The notes under the pieces are model-generated. The model worked only from the letters and a program-made list of their open reading frames with translations, searched no databases and was not told the origin of the DNA. This document shows positions 37,101 through 48,638 of a DNA stretch of 64,000 nt, one piece after another. The stretch is from contig NC_030986.1 of the NCBI RefSeq assembly GCF_000149955.1, positions 4,029,333-4,093,332 of the forward strand. The letters run 5' to 3'. Within the stretch, counting starts at the first letter, position 1. The number at the start of each line of letters is the position of its first letter. A program made the position numbers and the translations under genes. Origin of the DNA: Fusarium oxysporum f. sp. lycopersici 4287 (lineage: Eukaryota; Ascomycota; Sordariomycetes; Hypocreales; Nectriaceae).

Positions 37101-40008
37101 CATACCACTTTGTGCAAATGATGATGAGGGGAGACCACCACACATGTGCGAACATGACTATCGTGGCTCACGATGAAGCCGTAATCGTATGCCCAGACCA
37201 ACTCGATGCCACAAGGAATGGTGCTATCGATTCATCCCATCACACTATCGCAACTGACCTTGTCGAGCACGGCAGCTGCTTGTAGATCGGGCTGCCGTGT
37301 CCAAGCCAGTTACATTTGGTTCCAGACTATTGCAGCTAGTCAAGGAGGAAATGTCACCAGTATCTCAGCTTGTTGCTGTTGCTGGTACATAGTACGTACC
37401 CGCCGGCGACGAAGATGAGATTAGGACCCCTCGTGGCGGCATAGGTTGTGGGGCAGTATCAAAGTCCACCTATCGGATTCAAAGGATTTTCGCTTTGAAG
37501 ACCACGCTAAACTGGATGATCGCTTCTTGCCTTCTAGAAGCCTCAACGAACAGTGTTGCAGATCAGAATTGGAGTCTTGCTTGGGAAGACACCCCGACAA
37601 GAGCCTGCGTACATAGAACTTGCTGACACGTCATATTTGGCAGAGGTTTTCAGTGTAAAGCTGTGGGTGTTTGCTTCCTTGATCAACCCTTCCACACCAA
37701 CGCTGGGTATCCGTAGTGCTACCCAAAGATGCACCAACACTCTGCCGATGTGACCCGGCTTGGTGGCTGTCCATTTTCAACCTCTCTGTTGTCAGTTTAG
37801 ACCTCTCTGCTTGATTGAATCGTGTTCGTTGAGATGATAGTATTCGTGTCACCGGGGAACCGCTTCCTTGTAGTGCGTCCGTGCCGGATCCGCCAGGTAA
37901 TTTCAAAATTTTCGTCCCAAACGTTCATGGTTCCTGTACTGTTTGTGTGGGGACATGAGAGGCCTCTCTTGACTAGACAAGGTAGGCAAGCTTCTGGAAG
38001 ACCGATCTATGAAGCCAGCGAGGAGCGTTTGTTGTGGTGTGTGTGTCGTTCGAGCCGGGTATGCTCCCCGAGCGATAGACCAAGTAAGCCACGAGTCAAG
38101 CTTCTGATGGGATGGATGCAAAGATCCATCGCCTTCCGCCCGCCGCGCTCCCGGATGTTGATCATTATCGAGATAGTATACCTATCCTGCCCGACCGCAC
38201 CAGCTCTTGGGTACAGGTTTGAATAGGTCCCTGGTCATGTGCCTCATTTCAGCCATGAGTCGTAATAGTCTGGTCATTGATTGCAAAGAGCCAGAGCCTC
38301 AATAAACTGACTCGAACAGACTGACCCCTAACACTCTATCATGGGGACTTCTCAGTCTGGGGAAGCATGTTGTGCGGCGCGACGTTTCCAGAACTGTCAG
38401 GCGGTTATTTCAGCCGCTTGATCAAGTGATGGTATACCAGGTAAGTATCCGCAGTAGCTTAGGTATCGTAGAGCCAACTATTGCAAATAGTAGCCTTTTT
38501 TCTTTTATCTGAAAGAGGATAATAGGTAGCCTGATGTTTATAATACATTGAAATTTGTCTGCAGGGCGGTGGGAAGGTATACTGGGTTTTCATAGTGATA
38601 GAAAGGAGGGTGCTCATATTTTTTGTTTGTTTGTTTGTTTGTATATTTTTCGTCTGGGTGGCTGTAACGAAGCCAGATCTCCTACTGGAGCAAAAGACGT
38701 GCTGAGCTAGCTAGGTACAGGGAAACCCCGCTTCCTTCACCATCCAGCATACCAATGGCACAAAAGGTGCTGTATTTCTCAAGCCCGTCACCCGTCAGCG
38801 GGTTCGGGGGCAATCTACTGTCGAGCTTTTTCCACCGACCAGAATTCTCTCACGCATCACTACATCTGCTGACGCAGTCCACAATCTCCAGTAACCAAGT
38901 TGTAGCTCGTAGTCGACTGTCGTGGCGGCAGGGAAAAACCTTGGGAAGGAATCAGAGGCCGGCGGTGCGGCTTGCCTTCAAAGGGGAAAAACCCATCGCA
39001 ATCGGCGTCGTTGATCGGGAGGATGTCGCTACCGATGCCACGGGCACCGTCCTCCGATATCTAAGGCGTTCTGGTTCTGAGGTGCCGCCATTAGATCCGA
39101 CAAAGGTGTTGTCAGAGAAGGTGAACTCTCCAAAATTCCTTCTCTGAAAACTGCTGTTAGGGAGCCGATGGCGTCCCCGCAGTATTGTGTGGCCGAGTAG
39201 CCCGTAGAAAATCCCGCTCCTAACAGTGCACTAACAGTGCGTGCCAAGAAAGAATTTTTACAGGGGAGAGTTGAGGGTGCTCATAGGCCGTTTAAAACTC
39301 GTTGTTTAGGGTAGCTTGGATTTAACGATTATTTTTAACAGCTATTTCCTCTACCTTAGGTTCGATATTCGTTTGCTCCCTATGCCATCAACTTGTGTGA
39401 TTTGAAGCTTCAAGTCCTCCATATGGAAATCAGCTATTTGTTCTCGGTGTATACGTCCTGTTTATTTTGGGCTATTGTATGGTTCAAAAGGATGCGTTTA
39501 TATGAACATGCCAAGACAGTTGCGCGTGTAACAAGTCTACCTCAAACTACGGAAGCCATGATATGCAATTCAGTATGCCTTATGCAAGGATGCGATTCTC
39601 TCAAGATTATCCCTCACTACATAGCGACGATACAAAGAGTGTTGTATGACGAGTGTGAAAGTGAAGACATCAGCGTTGACAGAGAGCTTCCTAGATAGTG
39701 CAATACCTTGAGCCGTTTGGAAGACAGCGAAAGCCCACTATATTCCTAGGATGTAGGCTGCTACAATAGGGCCGCACCACTGAAGCTCAGGTACACTCCT
39801 ATCACTCATTCGCGGGCTCCAAACCAGGCAAGTAACTATCCCACAAGCCACAACTCCAGCCTCACCTCCACCCCGCCATCGCTGACGCAGCTTGAACGTC
39901 CACCCAAGCCGACACCGATATAGCTTCCAGTTAATACAGGAATACTCACAATACCTCGAGTCGCACGGAAAATCACCTGAAACCAATTGATAATACCGAA
40001 TTACCAAG
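34101..40008. other. Gene-poor region, fourth part
   Basis: No gene I can support with confidence. Overlapping ORFs at 34136-34650 (minus), 35292-35762 (plus), 38755-39147 (plus) and 39393-39698 (plus) lack recognisable motifs. A TTTG microsatellite lies near 38631-38641. No reverse transcriptase, transposase, integrase or terminal repeats were recognised. Confidence 0.45.
36100..36285 (+). CDS. Speculative small Cys-rich ORF with intron-like insert
   Basis: ATG at 36100 opens MKVTIFTA, a start often seen in fungal secreted proteins. At 36124 there is a strong donor (GTACGTAAG) and at 36172-36174 an acceptor after TTTTGTTG. Removing 51 nt keeps the frame and gives about 44 residues with four Cys in DTCDEPLECHTCNSCGD. 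Against a real gene: the hydrophobic core of a signal peptide is weak in the spliced form, no clear branch site was found, the protein is very short, and I recognise no family. It may be a decayed gene or chance. Confidence 0.2.
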   Translation: MKVTIFTAVRKQSWVLRSVSCILLQLNVGELASDTCDEPLECHTCNSCGDLLKSKWADEAS

Positions 40009-40747
40009 ATGTCAATTATCCAGCAGCATACGAGCGCGACGCTCGGTGACGCATGGCGCACTATCAACATCGACGCCTTGAACGAAGACTCCAGCGTCAA
40101 CTTCGACACCTCGACTCTGCACCCCCCACAGCCCGAGATCGACGAGGCGGAAGTGCGACAGCTTTCTGGGCAGATCAGGCAGCTTCTGAGAGGCGGTGAT
40201 GCGGAGGGAGCTTTGAGGGGCAGCTTGGAGACTCCAGTATACAACGGAACGGATGCAGCCAAGGTACGTCAACAGAGAGTCGAGATGCGGCAGCGTACAT
40301 TTGCCCTACACATGTGGAATCTAACATGACGTGTCTACTTAGGATGCTCATCTGCACACTATCATTGAGGTCCTCCAGTCGATTAAGGCAAGCGACATGT
40401 CCCCCTTACTGAAGAGCATCTATGGATCCGAGGGCGGCCCTGAGTGCCTGGATGTCCTGATGAAGTATATGTACGTTTAATGATGGAACGGGTGGATAAG
40501 TGCGCAAACCTAACGATGTAATAGCTACAAGGGAATGGCTACGGTTCACCCTGGAACAGCTTCGCGATCACCAAACAAGGTTACACCTCAATCGACGGGA
40601 GGTTTCAGCCAGATCGCTGGGCGACCTGGTTCGAACGAGCCCGCCACTGCAGCCATGAGTGTGCTCCTGAGTTGGCACGAGAAGGTCGTTGAGGTCGCTG
40701 GTCTGGGATGCATCGGCCGAACAATGACCGACTGGCGAAAGGTTTAG
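40009..40747 (+). CDS. ARC15: Arp2/3 complex subunit 5 (ARPC5, p16-Arc)
   Basis: Three exons, 40009-40263, 40343-40470 and 40525-40747, give 201 residues. ARPC5 is the smallest subunit of the Arp2/3 complex, which nucleates branched actin at endocytic patches. Family marks: an acidic N-terminal region with AWRTINIDALNEDS, the helical blocks IDEAEVRQLSGQIRQLLRGG and HTIIEVLQSIKASDM, YKGMATV, and the C-terminal SVLLSWHEKVVEVAGLGCIG followed by RTMTDWRKV. The fungal proteins carry a Ser/Pro-rich insert after YKGM, also visible here. It is convergent with the NDUFAF5-like gene, with 141 bp between stop codons, so 3' ends may overlap. Confidence 0.95.
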
Positions 40748-40888
40748 GGGCCAGATACGTGCTCGCGATGATGAGCGGTCAAGAATACATAGAATCATGA
40801 ATCCAATTCATAACCCGCAGAGTAAACCCCCGTCCGCGGAACATAGCTCTGGTGTTACATTATTTACATTATACAAATCATCTGCCCT

Positions 40889-42014
40889 CTACTTTTGCTC
40901 CAAGACATCTTTCAAGTTTATGTCACCACTTCCTCTGGCCAGAGGTTGTGGCTGGTTTTCACCTTCCCGCCATCCGATCATATAAATGATTCGGAAAGTC
41001 GCGGGAATAGATCCATCTGGGTTACCGTGAAGTTCCTTATAGATGGCATCGCCAGCGAGGAGAACATCGCGGGAAATCGCACCCATCTCCCTTCCGAGGA
41101 CAGCATTACCCTCGCCCATGGCCTGAAGATCTTGCATCAAAGCAAATGTGTCAGGGTAATCAACGATGATATCATCGATATCAACAGTCAACATCTTGAA
41201 GCCAGCTTTCTGGAGCAGACCACCTATATCCTTGACATCAGCCAAAGGAGAGACACGAGGAGACATGCCACCTCGTCTTTCTGTCTCTGCCAGCTGTAGT
41301 GACGTTCTCAACTCGAATAGTGTGTCTCCACCAAGCATAGCGCCGATGAAAGGAGAGTCAGGTTTGAGGACGTTGTTGATCTGAGTGAGGATACCGGGTA
41401 GATCGTTGATCCAATGGAGACTCAATGAGCTCATCACCAGGTCAAAAGAAGCAGGCTCGAAAGGAATCGTTTCTTCGTCGTCCACAACCGTCCGCGTGAT
41501 ATTAAGCTTATTGTTGAACTCATGATCAGCATCACGGTGAAGCAGTGAATGAGATGAATCAGCAGCAACCAATTCGTCAATACGAGTCGCCAGTGGTGGC
41601 GACTCAGGTGTGTTAGGGTCAGGATCAGGATTCTCCTGGACCAAAGCTCGTGCGATATTGCATGAATTTGCGCCGAGATCTAACACTCGAGGAAATCTGC
41701 GTTTGATGTCCTATTGGTATGTGAGAAACGAGTGTTGCTTCAAGGACATGGTTACTTACTAGAAGTCTTTCTGATACTCGAATTGCAACCTCATCCTTGA
41801 GGTAATCAGCTTCCCGACTTTGTTCAGAGTTGGCACCAGCTCGCTCCTTTTGTAGCCATTTTGTGTGGCGATTGAAAACCTGGAAACGAGGCGCTCCAGC
41901 AGCTTGAACAGCATAAAACCGTTGATTTGAGATGTGGTGATAGAGATTGGTTGGCTGTGACAGAGTCCGTAGACTACAGCGCATTGCCAATCGTGAAACT
42001 GTGCAAGATGACAT
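40889..42014 (-). CDS. NDUFAF5-like mitochondrial SAM-dependent methyltransferase-fold protein
   Basis: Two exons on the minus strand, 41760-42014 and 40889-41710 (358 residues); the 49-nt intron joins VSERLL to DIKRRFPRVLDLGA. The N-terminal about 40 residues are rich in Arg and Ser with no acidic residue, fitting a mitochondrial targeting signal. It is followed by FQVFNRHTKWLQKERA, typical of the family. The SAM motif is VLDLGANSCN and the later block SFDLVMSSLSLHWINDLPGIL is also conserved. Human NDUFAF5 hydroxylates an arginine of the complex I subunit NDUFS7 during assembly, although its fold is that of a methyltransferase. The same role is inferred here; this fits an organism that keeps complex I, unlike baker's yeast. 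Confidence 0.9.
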
Positions 42015-42844
42015 TGCGAACTATATTCAATCAAGCTATCTTTGAGCTTGAAAAGGAATGTGAAGTTTGTTTATGTAGAATAACGATAACCCTCGAGTAT
42101 TGATGCAATTGAAGTCATGATGAATTTGATAGCTCTATGGAAGCACTCTACTGGCAGCAGTGTTAAAGTGGACGAAGCACGGACCATGTGCAACCATGAG
42201 CGGTTAAACCCTTTCTGGCCGTTATTGCACCCGTAGGAGGCAGGAGGCAGGAGGCAGGAGGCTTCTCAGAGGCTAGAAGTTACTGGCCTGGGTATAGGAT
42301 GACAGATGAACACGCTTCTCACCTCCTCTTCCACCAATTTTGCTGTTAATAAACACATCTTCCTTTTCTTCTTGAGGCCTTCTGTGTCGTTCGTTGTAGG
42401 GACTCTCTAGTGCTCTCTCATCACCGACACGCTTACAATACAATCCCCTCTCGCCTGTCGTAGCCCTTGTCATTCCCCGACTCATCCGTTCCCTAGCCCA
42501 CGGGCCTCTTCCGCAACTCCTAACTAAACCATTAGGCCGCACCAACAGAGCACCGCCCACCACCGCATCTCCATCCGCATCTTCAGTCTAGCTCGCCCCT
42601 CCAGCGAGCAATCTCCCATCACATCGACATACAATCGATGTCTGGCGCGTGAGCCGTCTGGACAATTCGAGTCGACTATGCGATTCTTGCGATAAGGCGC
42701 GACCATACTCTGTCTCGGAGATATTTTGACATCACCTTCCACCGTACGAATCCATCTAAGCCGACTCCCCCCCCGTTTCGTTCCAAAAATCAGGGGTCTT
42801 CAGCGACTTGACCGCACGAATACCTTTGCATACCACCGCCCAAA
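42015..42844. promoter_or_regulatory. Divergent promoter region, NDUFAF5-like and AP-2 alpha
   Basis: 830 bp between two start codons pointing apart. It contains a GGAGGCA minisatellite (42236-42262) and a long C/T-rich leader ahead of the AP-2 gene. No ORF supported. Confidence 0.6.
42236..42262 (+). repeat. GGAGGCA minisatellite
   Basis: Three full GGAGGCA units and a partial fourth in direct tandem, inside the shared 5' region of two divergent genes. Confidence 0.9.
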
Positions 42845-45800
42845 ATGTCGAGCTCAGGCACAGGCTTCCTCGGCCGCTCGAGTAGCAGCAATGCCAATAT
42901 GCGTGGATTGGTTCAGTTCATTGCTGATCTCAGAAATGCGAGAGCGCGTGAACTCGAGGAGAAGCGAATCAATAAGGAGCTGGCCAATATTCGACAGAAG
43001 TTCAAGGACGGCAGTCTTAGCGGTTACCACAAGAAGAAATATGTCTGCAAGTTGCTATATATTTACATCCTGGGCTGGAATGTCGATTTTGGGCACCTCG
43101 AGGCCGTGAATCTGATCTCAGCAAACAAATACTCAGAGAAGCAGATAGGTTATCTGGCTATGACACTCTTTCTCCACGAGAAGCACGAGCTTCTGCACCT
43201 TGTCGTCAACAGCATCCGAAAGGACCTACTCGACCATAATGAGCTTTTCAATTGTCTTGCTCTTCATGCGATTGCCAATGTTGGAAGTCGAGAGATGGGC
43301 GAAGCCCTAAATGGGGAGGTTCATAGACTCCTGATTTCTCCGTATGCGCTCATACCCCTTTAGTGCGAAGGAACCACACTGACCGCTGTTACGCAGTACT
43401 TCAAAATCGTTCGTCAAGAAGAAGGCCGCTCTGACGCTCCTCCGATTATACCGCAAGCACCCAGACATCGTATCGCCGCAATGGGCGGAGCGCATTATCC
43501 ACCTTATGGATGACTCTGACCTCGGCGTTGCACTTTCCGTCACGTCGCTGGTCATGACACTGGCCCAAGATAATCTAGAGCAATACAAGGGAGCGTATGC
43601 CAAAGCAGCAGCTCGTCTGAAGCGAATTCTTATCGACGGCGAGTATACGACCGATTACCTTTACTACAAAGTCCCCTGCCCCTGGCTGCAGATCAAATTA
43701 CTTCGACTTCTGCAATACTTTCCACCTGCAGGTAAGTGTGGTAGCGCAATTACACAGGAAGCAGTTACTGACACAATGTTCAGAGGACACTCATGTTCGG
43801 GAAATGATTCGCGAGTCTTTGCAAAAGATCCTGAACCTAGCCATGGAGACCAATAAGAACGTTCAACAGAACAACGCTCAAAACGCCGTGCTCTTTGAAG
43901 CCATCAACCTTATTATCCACCTAGACACTGAACATGGCCTAATGAAGCAAATTTCAACGAGACTGGGCAAATTTATCCAGAGCCGGGAGACCAACGTCAG
44001 ATATCTAGGCTTGGAAGCTATGACACATCTGGCTGCGCGCGCTGAAACTCTGGATCCCATCAAGCAACACCAGGAAATTATTCTTGGCTCGCTCAAAGAT
44101 CGAGATATCAGTGTTCGTCGCAAGGGTCTGGACTTACTCTACAGCATGTGTGACGCCACAAATGCCCAAGTCATCGTTGGTGAGCTACTGCACTACCTAC
44201 AGAATGCCGACTTCGCTATCCGAGAAGAAATGGTCCTTAAGATTGCCATTCTTACGGAAAAGTACGCCACTGATGTGCAGTGGTACGTTGATATCTCCCT
44301 CAGACTTATCGCCATGGCTGGAGATCATGTCAGCGATGAGGTGTGGCAGCGAGTTATTCAAATTGTGACGAACAACGAGGAGCTACAGGTTTACGCAGCT
44401 CAAAATGCGTTACAATATGTCAAGGGCGATCACTGCCACGAGACTCTGGTCAAGATTGGCGCCTATATATTGGGAGAGTTTGGTCATTTGGTCGCTGACC
44501 AGCCCCGTTGCAGTCCTATTGAGCAGTTTATGGCTCTTCAGGGCAAGCTGACGGCATGCTCTTCGAGTACTCGTGCCATGATTCTCTCATGCTTTGTCAA
44601 ATATGTCAACTTGTTCCCGGAAATCAAGCCTCAGCTTGTTCATGTGTTTGAGTTTCACAGCCACAACCTGGACTCCGAGCTTCAACAGAGAGCTTGTGAA
44701 TACTTGACCCTTGTGAATATGCCAACGGATGACCTCCTTCGAACAGTTTGCGACGAAATGCCTCCTTTCCCTGAACGACAGTCTGCACTTCTCTCCAGAC
44801 TACACCAGAAACATGCTAATACGAGCGACCGAAGGACCTGGGTGGTGGGAGGAAAGGATGCCAATGCGGACGCTCGGGAACTTAGCATGGGTACTGGAGC
44901 ACTCAAGAGGACTTTTAGCTCGAATGTCCCACTGAACGGCAAACCGAATGGCCAGGTTGCAACTGGCACAAACGGTCATAGCAATGGTGTTGCCGATTTG
45001 GCTGGGCTCGATCTCAACGCACCTACACCATCTGAGCCAAAGATGCTCAAGGCCCCTAACTTGGCCAGTGCAGCTCATTTGTCACCCGGATGGGAGCAAG
45101 GATTCAACAAACTTCTTGTTCGATCAGACGGCGTTCTATACGAAGATGGCCAGTTACAGATCGGTGTTCGATCAGAATATCGTGGCCAGATGGCTTGCTT
45201 GATCACATATTTTAAGAACAAGACACCAGCAACTATCAGTTCCTTCACAACGACATTGGATCTGGACGAGAATGAAAAAGAGAACCTTACCTGGGACGTC
45301 AAAAACCTCCCTGATAGTACCATTGTGCAAGGTGGACAGTCCCAGCAAGTTGTTATGTTCGAAGCAAAGAAGATTTTTGAGAAGAGTCCGACTGTACGCA
45401 TCAGCTACCTGGCTGGTGCACTACAGGCACTTACTCTGAAGCTTCCCGTGTCTATACACAAATTTATGGACCCGGCAGAGTTGACTGCTGAGGACTTTTT
45501 CAAGAGATGGAAGCAGATTGGTGGTGCCCCCCGAGAGGCGCAGGCCATTTTTGGAGTCAGTGGTAAGGGCGACAGAGAAATCACAGAGAGCTTCGTTACA
45601 AAGACAGTGGAGGGTTTCAGATGGCGTGTGCTGGACATGGTTGACCCCAACCCCAAGAACGTTGTTGGTGCGAGCGTGCTGCACACATCTCAAGGAGGCA
45701 AGTTTGGTTGTCTTATGAGACTGGAACCAAACTATGGACAACAGGTAGGCGAAACCATTCCGCTTCAGATGTTGCATATTCTAACTGTTCATCAGATGAT

Positions 45801-45960
45801 TCGATTGACTATCCGTGCCACAGATGATTCCGTGCCGGCGGTCTTGTTGAAGTATATGCAAGAACGGCTTGCTGCAGGAATCTCAACGGGACCGGATCGA
45901 TTCGAGCCACCTTCACGGGAGCAGATTTCGGACTCTTTCCGTAATGTTATGGTGACTTGA
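42845..45960 (+). CDS. APL3: AP-2 complex subunit alpha (alpha-adaptin)
   Basis: Three exons, 42845-43341, 43397-43731 and 43784-45960, give 1002 residues, close to the usual 950-1000. Alpha-adaptin is a large subunit of the clathrin adaptor AP-2, which selects cargo and binds PtdIns(4,5)P2 at the plasma membrane. The N-terminus [20 protein letters not shown], the Lys-rich membrane contact [18 protein letters not shown], and [20 protein letters not shown] are diagnostic. Helical trunk repeats run to about residue 620. A Gly/Asn-rich hinge follows ([16 protein letters not shown], about 660-690), then the ear domain from about 719 with [19 protein letters not shown] and [12 protein letters not shown]. 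Introns are 55 and 52 nt. AP-1 gamma and AP-3 delta were considered; the N-terminal block points to alpha. Confidence 0.96.
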
Positions 45961-46351
45961 TGGGAGAACACGATGTTTATCTTCTATATATTCGCCGGAC
46001 AGGAGTTGTTATAATACCACAGAAGCATATGGGCGTTGGGGAACTAGCATGAAATCGGAGGAAGCGCTCAATTAAAGCCAGTCGTTTATTGGCTGAAAAG
46101 TTGCCTGCGTCGATCCTCCTTGTATAGTCCCTCTTTACCGCACAAGGCGATGAAGCCGTGCGGAGTGATCTGATCAAGGAGGATGCAGTTGTTACATACC
46201 ACGATCTCTCATTGTAAATTGAATGAACATGATGCAAAGAAAAATGTAATCAAGCGGTGAAGACGATGGAGCAGGTGTTAGGTCATTGAAGAAACCCATC
46301 AACTTGAAGAAGGTGGGCTTGAATGGGGCTGACTTTGTGTTAACTCGCTAT
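45961..46351. other. Shared 3' region, AP-2 alpha and PROSC-like genes
   Basis: Convergent 3' ends; about 390 bp with no ORF of note. Confidence 0.7.
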
Positions 46352-47269
46352 TTACTCCTTGATCTTTGCATCTGCCTTAGCTGGCCTCTGCCCGAAAATA
46401 GTGCTGCCTACACGAACCTCACTGCTTCCCAGGCGAATTGCACCTTCAAAATCCTCACTCATACCCATGCTCAACTCCATGCTATCCTTATCCAAATTCA
46501 GCTCCTTAGCCACAAGATCTAGCTGCTCCTTGAGAGTAACAAAGTCCTCATTCTCAGTCTCAGCGGTAGTGGCTTTGCTGCGAGCAATAGCCCCGATGGT
46601 CATGAGACCGAGAAAACGGAGGCTGGGGCATGTCTCAATGACTTCACGGCATAGAGCAACGGTCTCTTCACCGGGGGCACAGCCAGACTTGGCTTCCTCT
46701 CCGGATGTGTTGACTTGCACGTGGACACCAATCTTGTCAAGATCAGGCTGTGAAGAAAGAAGATTTGTGCGGGCAGTGTTGAGAAGCTGGGCCTTCTTGG
46801 AAGTATCTATGCTTGAGACACAGAAGAGATTGGGGATCTTTCCCAGGGACTTGCAATGGCCTAATATATCATATCAGTATGCGTGGTTCCATACGTGTGA
46901 GTCAGGTCTCTTACTAGACTGGAGGCCACCGATAAAATGCCACTGAATAGTTTTCGGGAGCAAAGCTGCTTTTTGAGTCAACTCTTGAGAATAGTTCTCA
47001 CCAAAGTGAGTATGGGAAGTAGGAGCCTGATGAAGTGCTAGAATGTCATTTACAGGCTTGAGCTTTGAGACAGCGACAAGTCGGACCTGATATGAATGTA
47101 AGCCAGGGTATATTTTATGGTGTTTCAATGTGAGAGTGAGAGTGAGTGTCATGCATACTTTTCGACCGTTTGCTACGGCAGCAATACGCTCTTTGACGGA
47201 ACTAAGCTGAGAAACAAGAGCCTGAGCCCTTGAAGGATCAATCCTCATCTCGTCTTGAGAATCACTCAT
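46352..47269 (-). CDS. YggS/PROSC-family pyridoxal phosphate homeostasis protein
   Basis: Three exons on the minus strand, 47159-47269, 46915-47086 and 46352-46860, give 263 residues from the ATG at 47269. The family binds PLP on a conserved lysine, here Lys45 in RLVAVSKLKP, in an alanine-racemase-like barrel, and keeps free PLP in check without a known catalytic reaction. Other family blocks: HFGENYSQELTQKAALLP, IQWHFIGGLQSSHCKSL (rebuilt across an intron), VNTSGEEAKSG, LRFLGLMTIG, LSMGMSEDFEGAIRLGSS and VRVGSTIFG. An in-frame upstream ATG at 47356 would add 29 residues (start MIIRLPKITCPL) without acidic residues until Asp22. It is divergent from the COG-like gene with only 244 bp between start codons. 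Confidence 0.95.
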
Positions 47270-47513
47270 GTTATGTATGAGGTTTTGTAAGTCTGTTGCT
47301 AAGAGAGTGGTGATTGTTGTAAGTGGGCAAGTGATTTTGGGCAACCGGATTATCATCGGTTAGGTCATGCATTCAGTGCCAACGACCCAAAGTGGCCAAC
47401 ATAGCTCAGTCAGAAACCATACCCCTTGGGACTTCTAAACCAATTTTATAACGACAGATATTCACAAAAGCGAGAGAGTAGAGAGAGCTCTATACATTTG
47501 AGGCTTATCAGAG
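47270..47513. promoter_or_regulatory. Compact divergent promoter, PROSC-like and COG-like genes
   Basis: 244 bp between start codons pointing apart. A CCAAT box is present at 47440-47444. Part of it (47270-47356) is also open in frame with the PROSC-like gene. Confidence 0.6.
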
Positions 47514-48638
47514 ATGGCTACTGATCTGAAAACTGGCCGCCGAAGGGCTACCAGCAGCGCGGCTACAAGACCAGGACACACGAGACGAAAGTCAAGAGCT
47601 GTTATCCAGCCAAAGTCAACACATACGTCAGATGAATTTCTACAAGACTTTCTAGACCCTACATTTGATCCCGCAACTTTCCTCAACTCAACCCTTCCTC
47701 CACTGCAGCAGCGCTCAATACCTGGCCGAACCGGAGATGTCGCACCGCTCGCTGAGCTGTCCACGCAAGCTCAGACTCTTATTTCACAACTTAACGCCCA
47801 GACTTCACGGCTGTCAACTACTCTTACGCATCTTACTGATGACATTTTGAGAAGCGGGAGTCGCCTGGCTTATGAGGTGGAGCTACTACGAGGCGAGACG
47901 TTGAGTCTCCAGGAGACTATGAATGAGACGCTTCATGACGACATCAAGAAGTTTGTTCCCGAAGGATTGCAAGAAGCCATTGAGGCAAAGAATGCCGCAG
48001 CGGCCGCTGCTAAAGAAGATCGGAGTGCGGCACCGTCGACAACTGCTGCAGCTGTTACCAACGATGGAGCCAATCCAGATGACCCTGAATTCATCAGACA
48101 GTTACAAACATTAACTCTTGTGCGAGCACGCCTGGACTCAGTTATTAAGACATTCGGAGATGCCATGGAATTCGTCTTCCCACCATCAGAGATCTCCGTC
48201 AGCTCCGGTTTCCTCTCAGTATCAGCACCCGAGCCAGGTTCAGCACAGCAAAGTTCTGAGGAAAAGGGCAAGGAAGTACTCAAGAACATCAGAAACGAGA
48301 TATCAGATCTATTGAACAAGTCTGACGACCCTATTCAAGGCATTGAGAAAGCGGCACAAAGAATTGAACAACTCAAGGAGCTTAACCGTGTATGGAAGGA
48401 CACAGCAGAGGAGAAGGGACGAAATAAGTTTATAGAGGGTCTTGCCAAGACGGTTGAAGACAAGCATCGGGATCTAATGAAGGAAATGGAGCAGACCAAG
48501 GAAAAGACTAAAGTGGAATCACGGTCACGGAAAGGCAGTGTCACGAGAGATGCTGCAGCGACTGTGGTAGAGGATACAAAGTCACCGGGTGGATTTGGAC
48601 TGATTAGCCAGTTGCACAAGCTTCGAGGAGGTCTGTGA
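47514..48638 (+). CDS. Conserved oligomeric Golgi (COG) complex subunit, COG7-like
   Basis: One exon, 374 residues. A basic N-terminus (GRRRATSSAATRPGHTRRKS) is followed by FLQDFLDPTFDPATFLNSTLPPL, a pattern I associate with COG5/COG7-type N-termini. A heptad-rich helical segment follows (LISQLNAQTSRLSTTLTHL), as in the CATCHR tethering proteins. An Ala-rich insert lies near residue 160-185 and another long helix near 270-340 (EKAAQRIEQLKELNRVWKD). COG tethers vesicles for retrograde Golgi traffic. The protein is much shorter than animal COG7, as in several fungi. Assignment between COG5, COG7 and another tether is not certain from sequence reading alone. Confidence 0.65.
   Translation: MATDLKTGRRRATSSAATRPGHTRRKSRAVIQPKSTHTSDEFLQDFLDPTFDPATFLNSTLPPLQQRSIPGRTGDVAPLAELSTQAQTLISQLNAQTSRLSTTLTHLTDDILRSGSRLAYEVELLRGETLSLQETMNETLHDDIKKFVPEGLQEAIEAKNAAAAAAKEDRSAAPSTTAAAVTNDGANPDDPEFIRQLQTLTLVRARLDSVIKTFGDAMEFVFPPSEISVSSGFLSVSAPEPGSAQQSSEEKGKEVLKNIRNEISDLLNKSDDPIQGIEKAAQRIEQLKELNRVWKDTAEEKGRNKFIEGLAKTVEDKHRDLMKEMEQTKEKTKVESRSRKGSVTRDAAATVVEDTKSPGGFGLISQLHKLRGGL

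Noticed and set aside
38040..38075. tRNA-like B box (GTTCGAGCC)
   Set aside because: No matching A box or foldable acceptor and anticodon arms around it.
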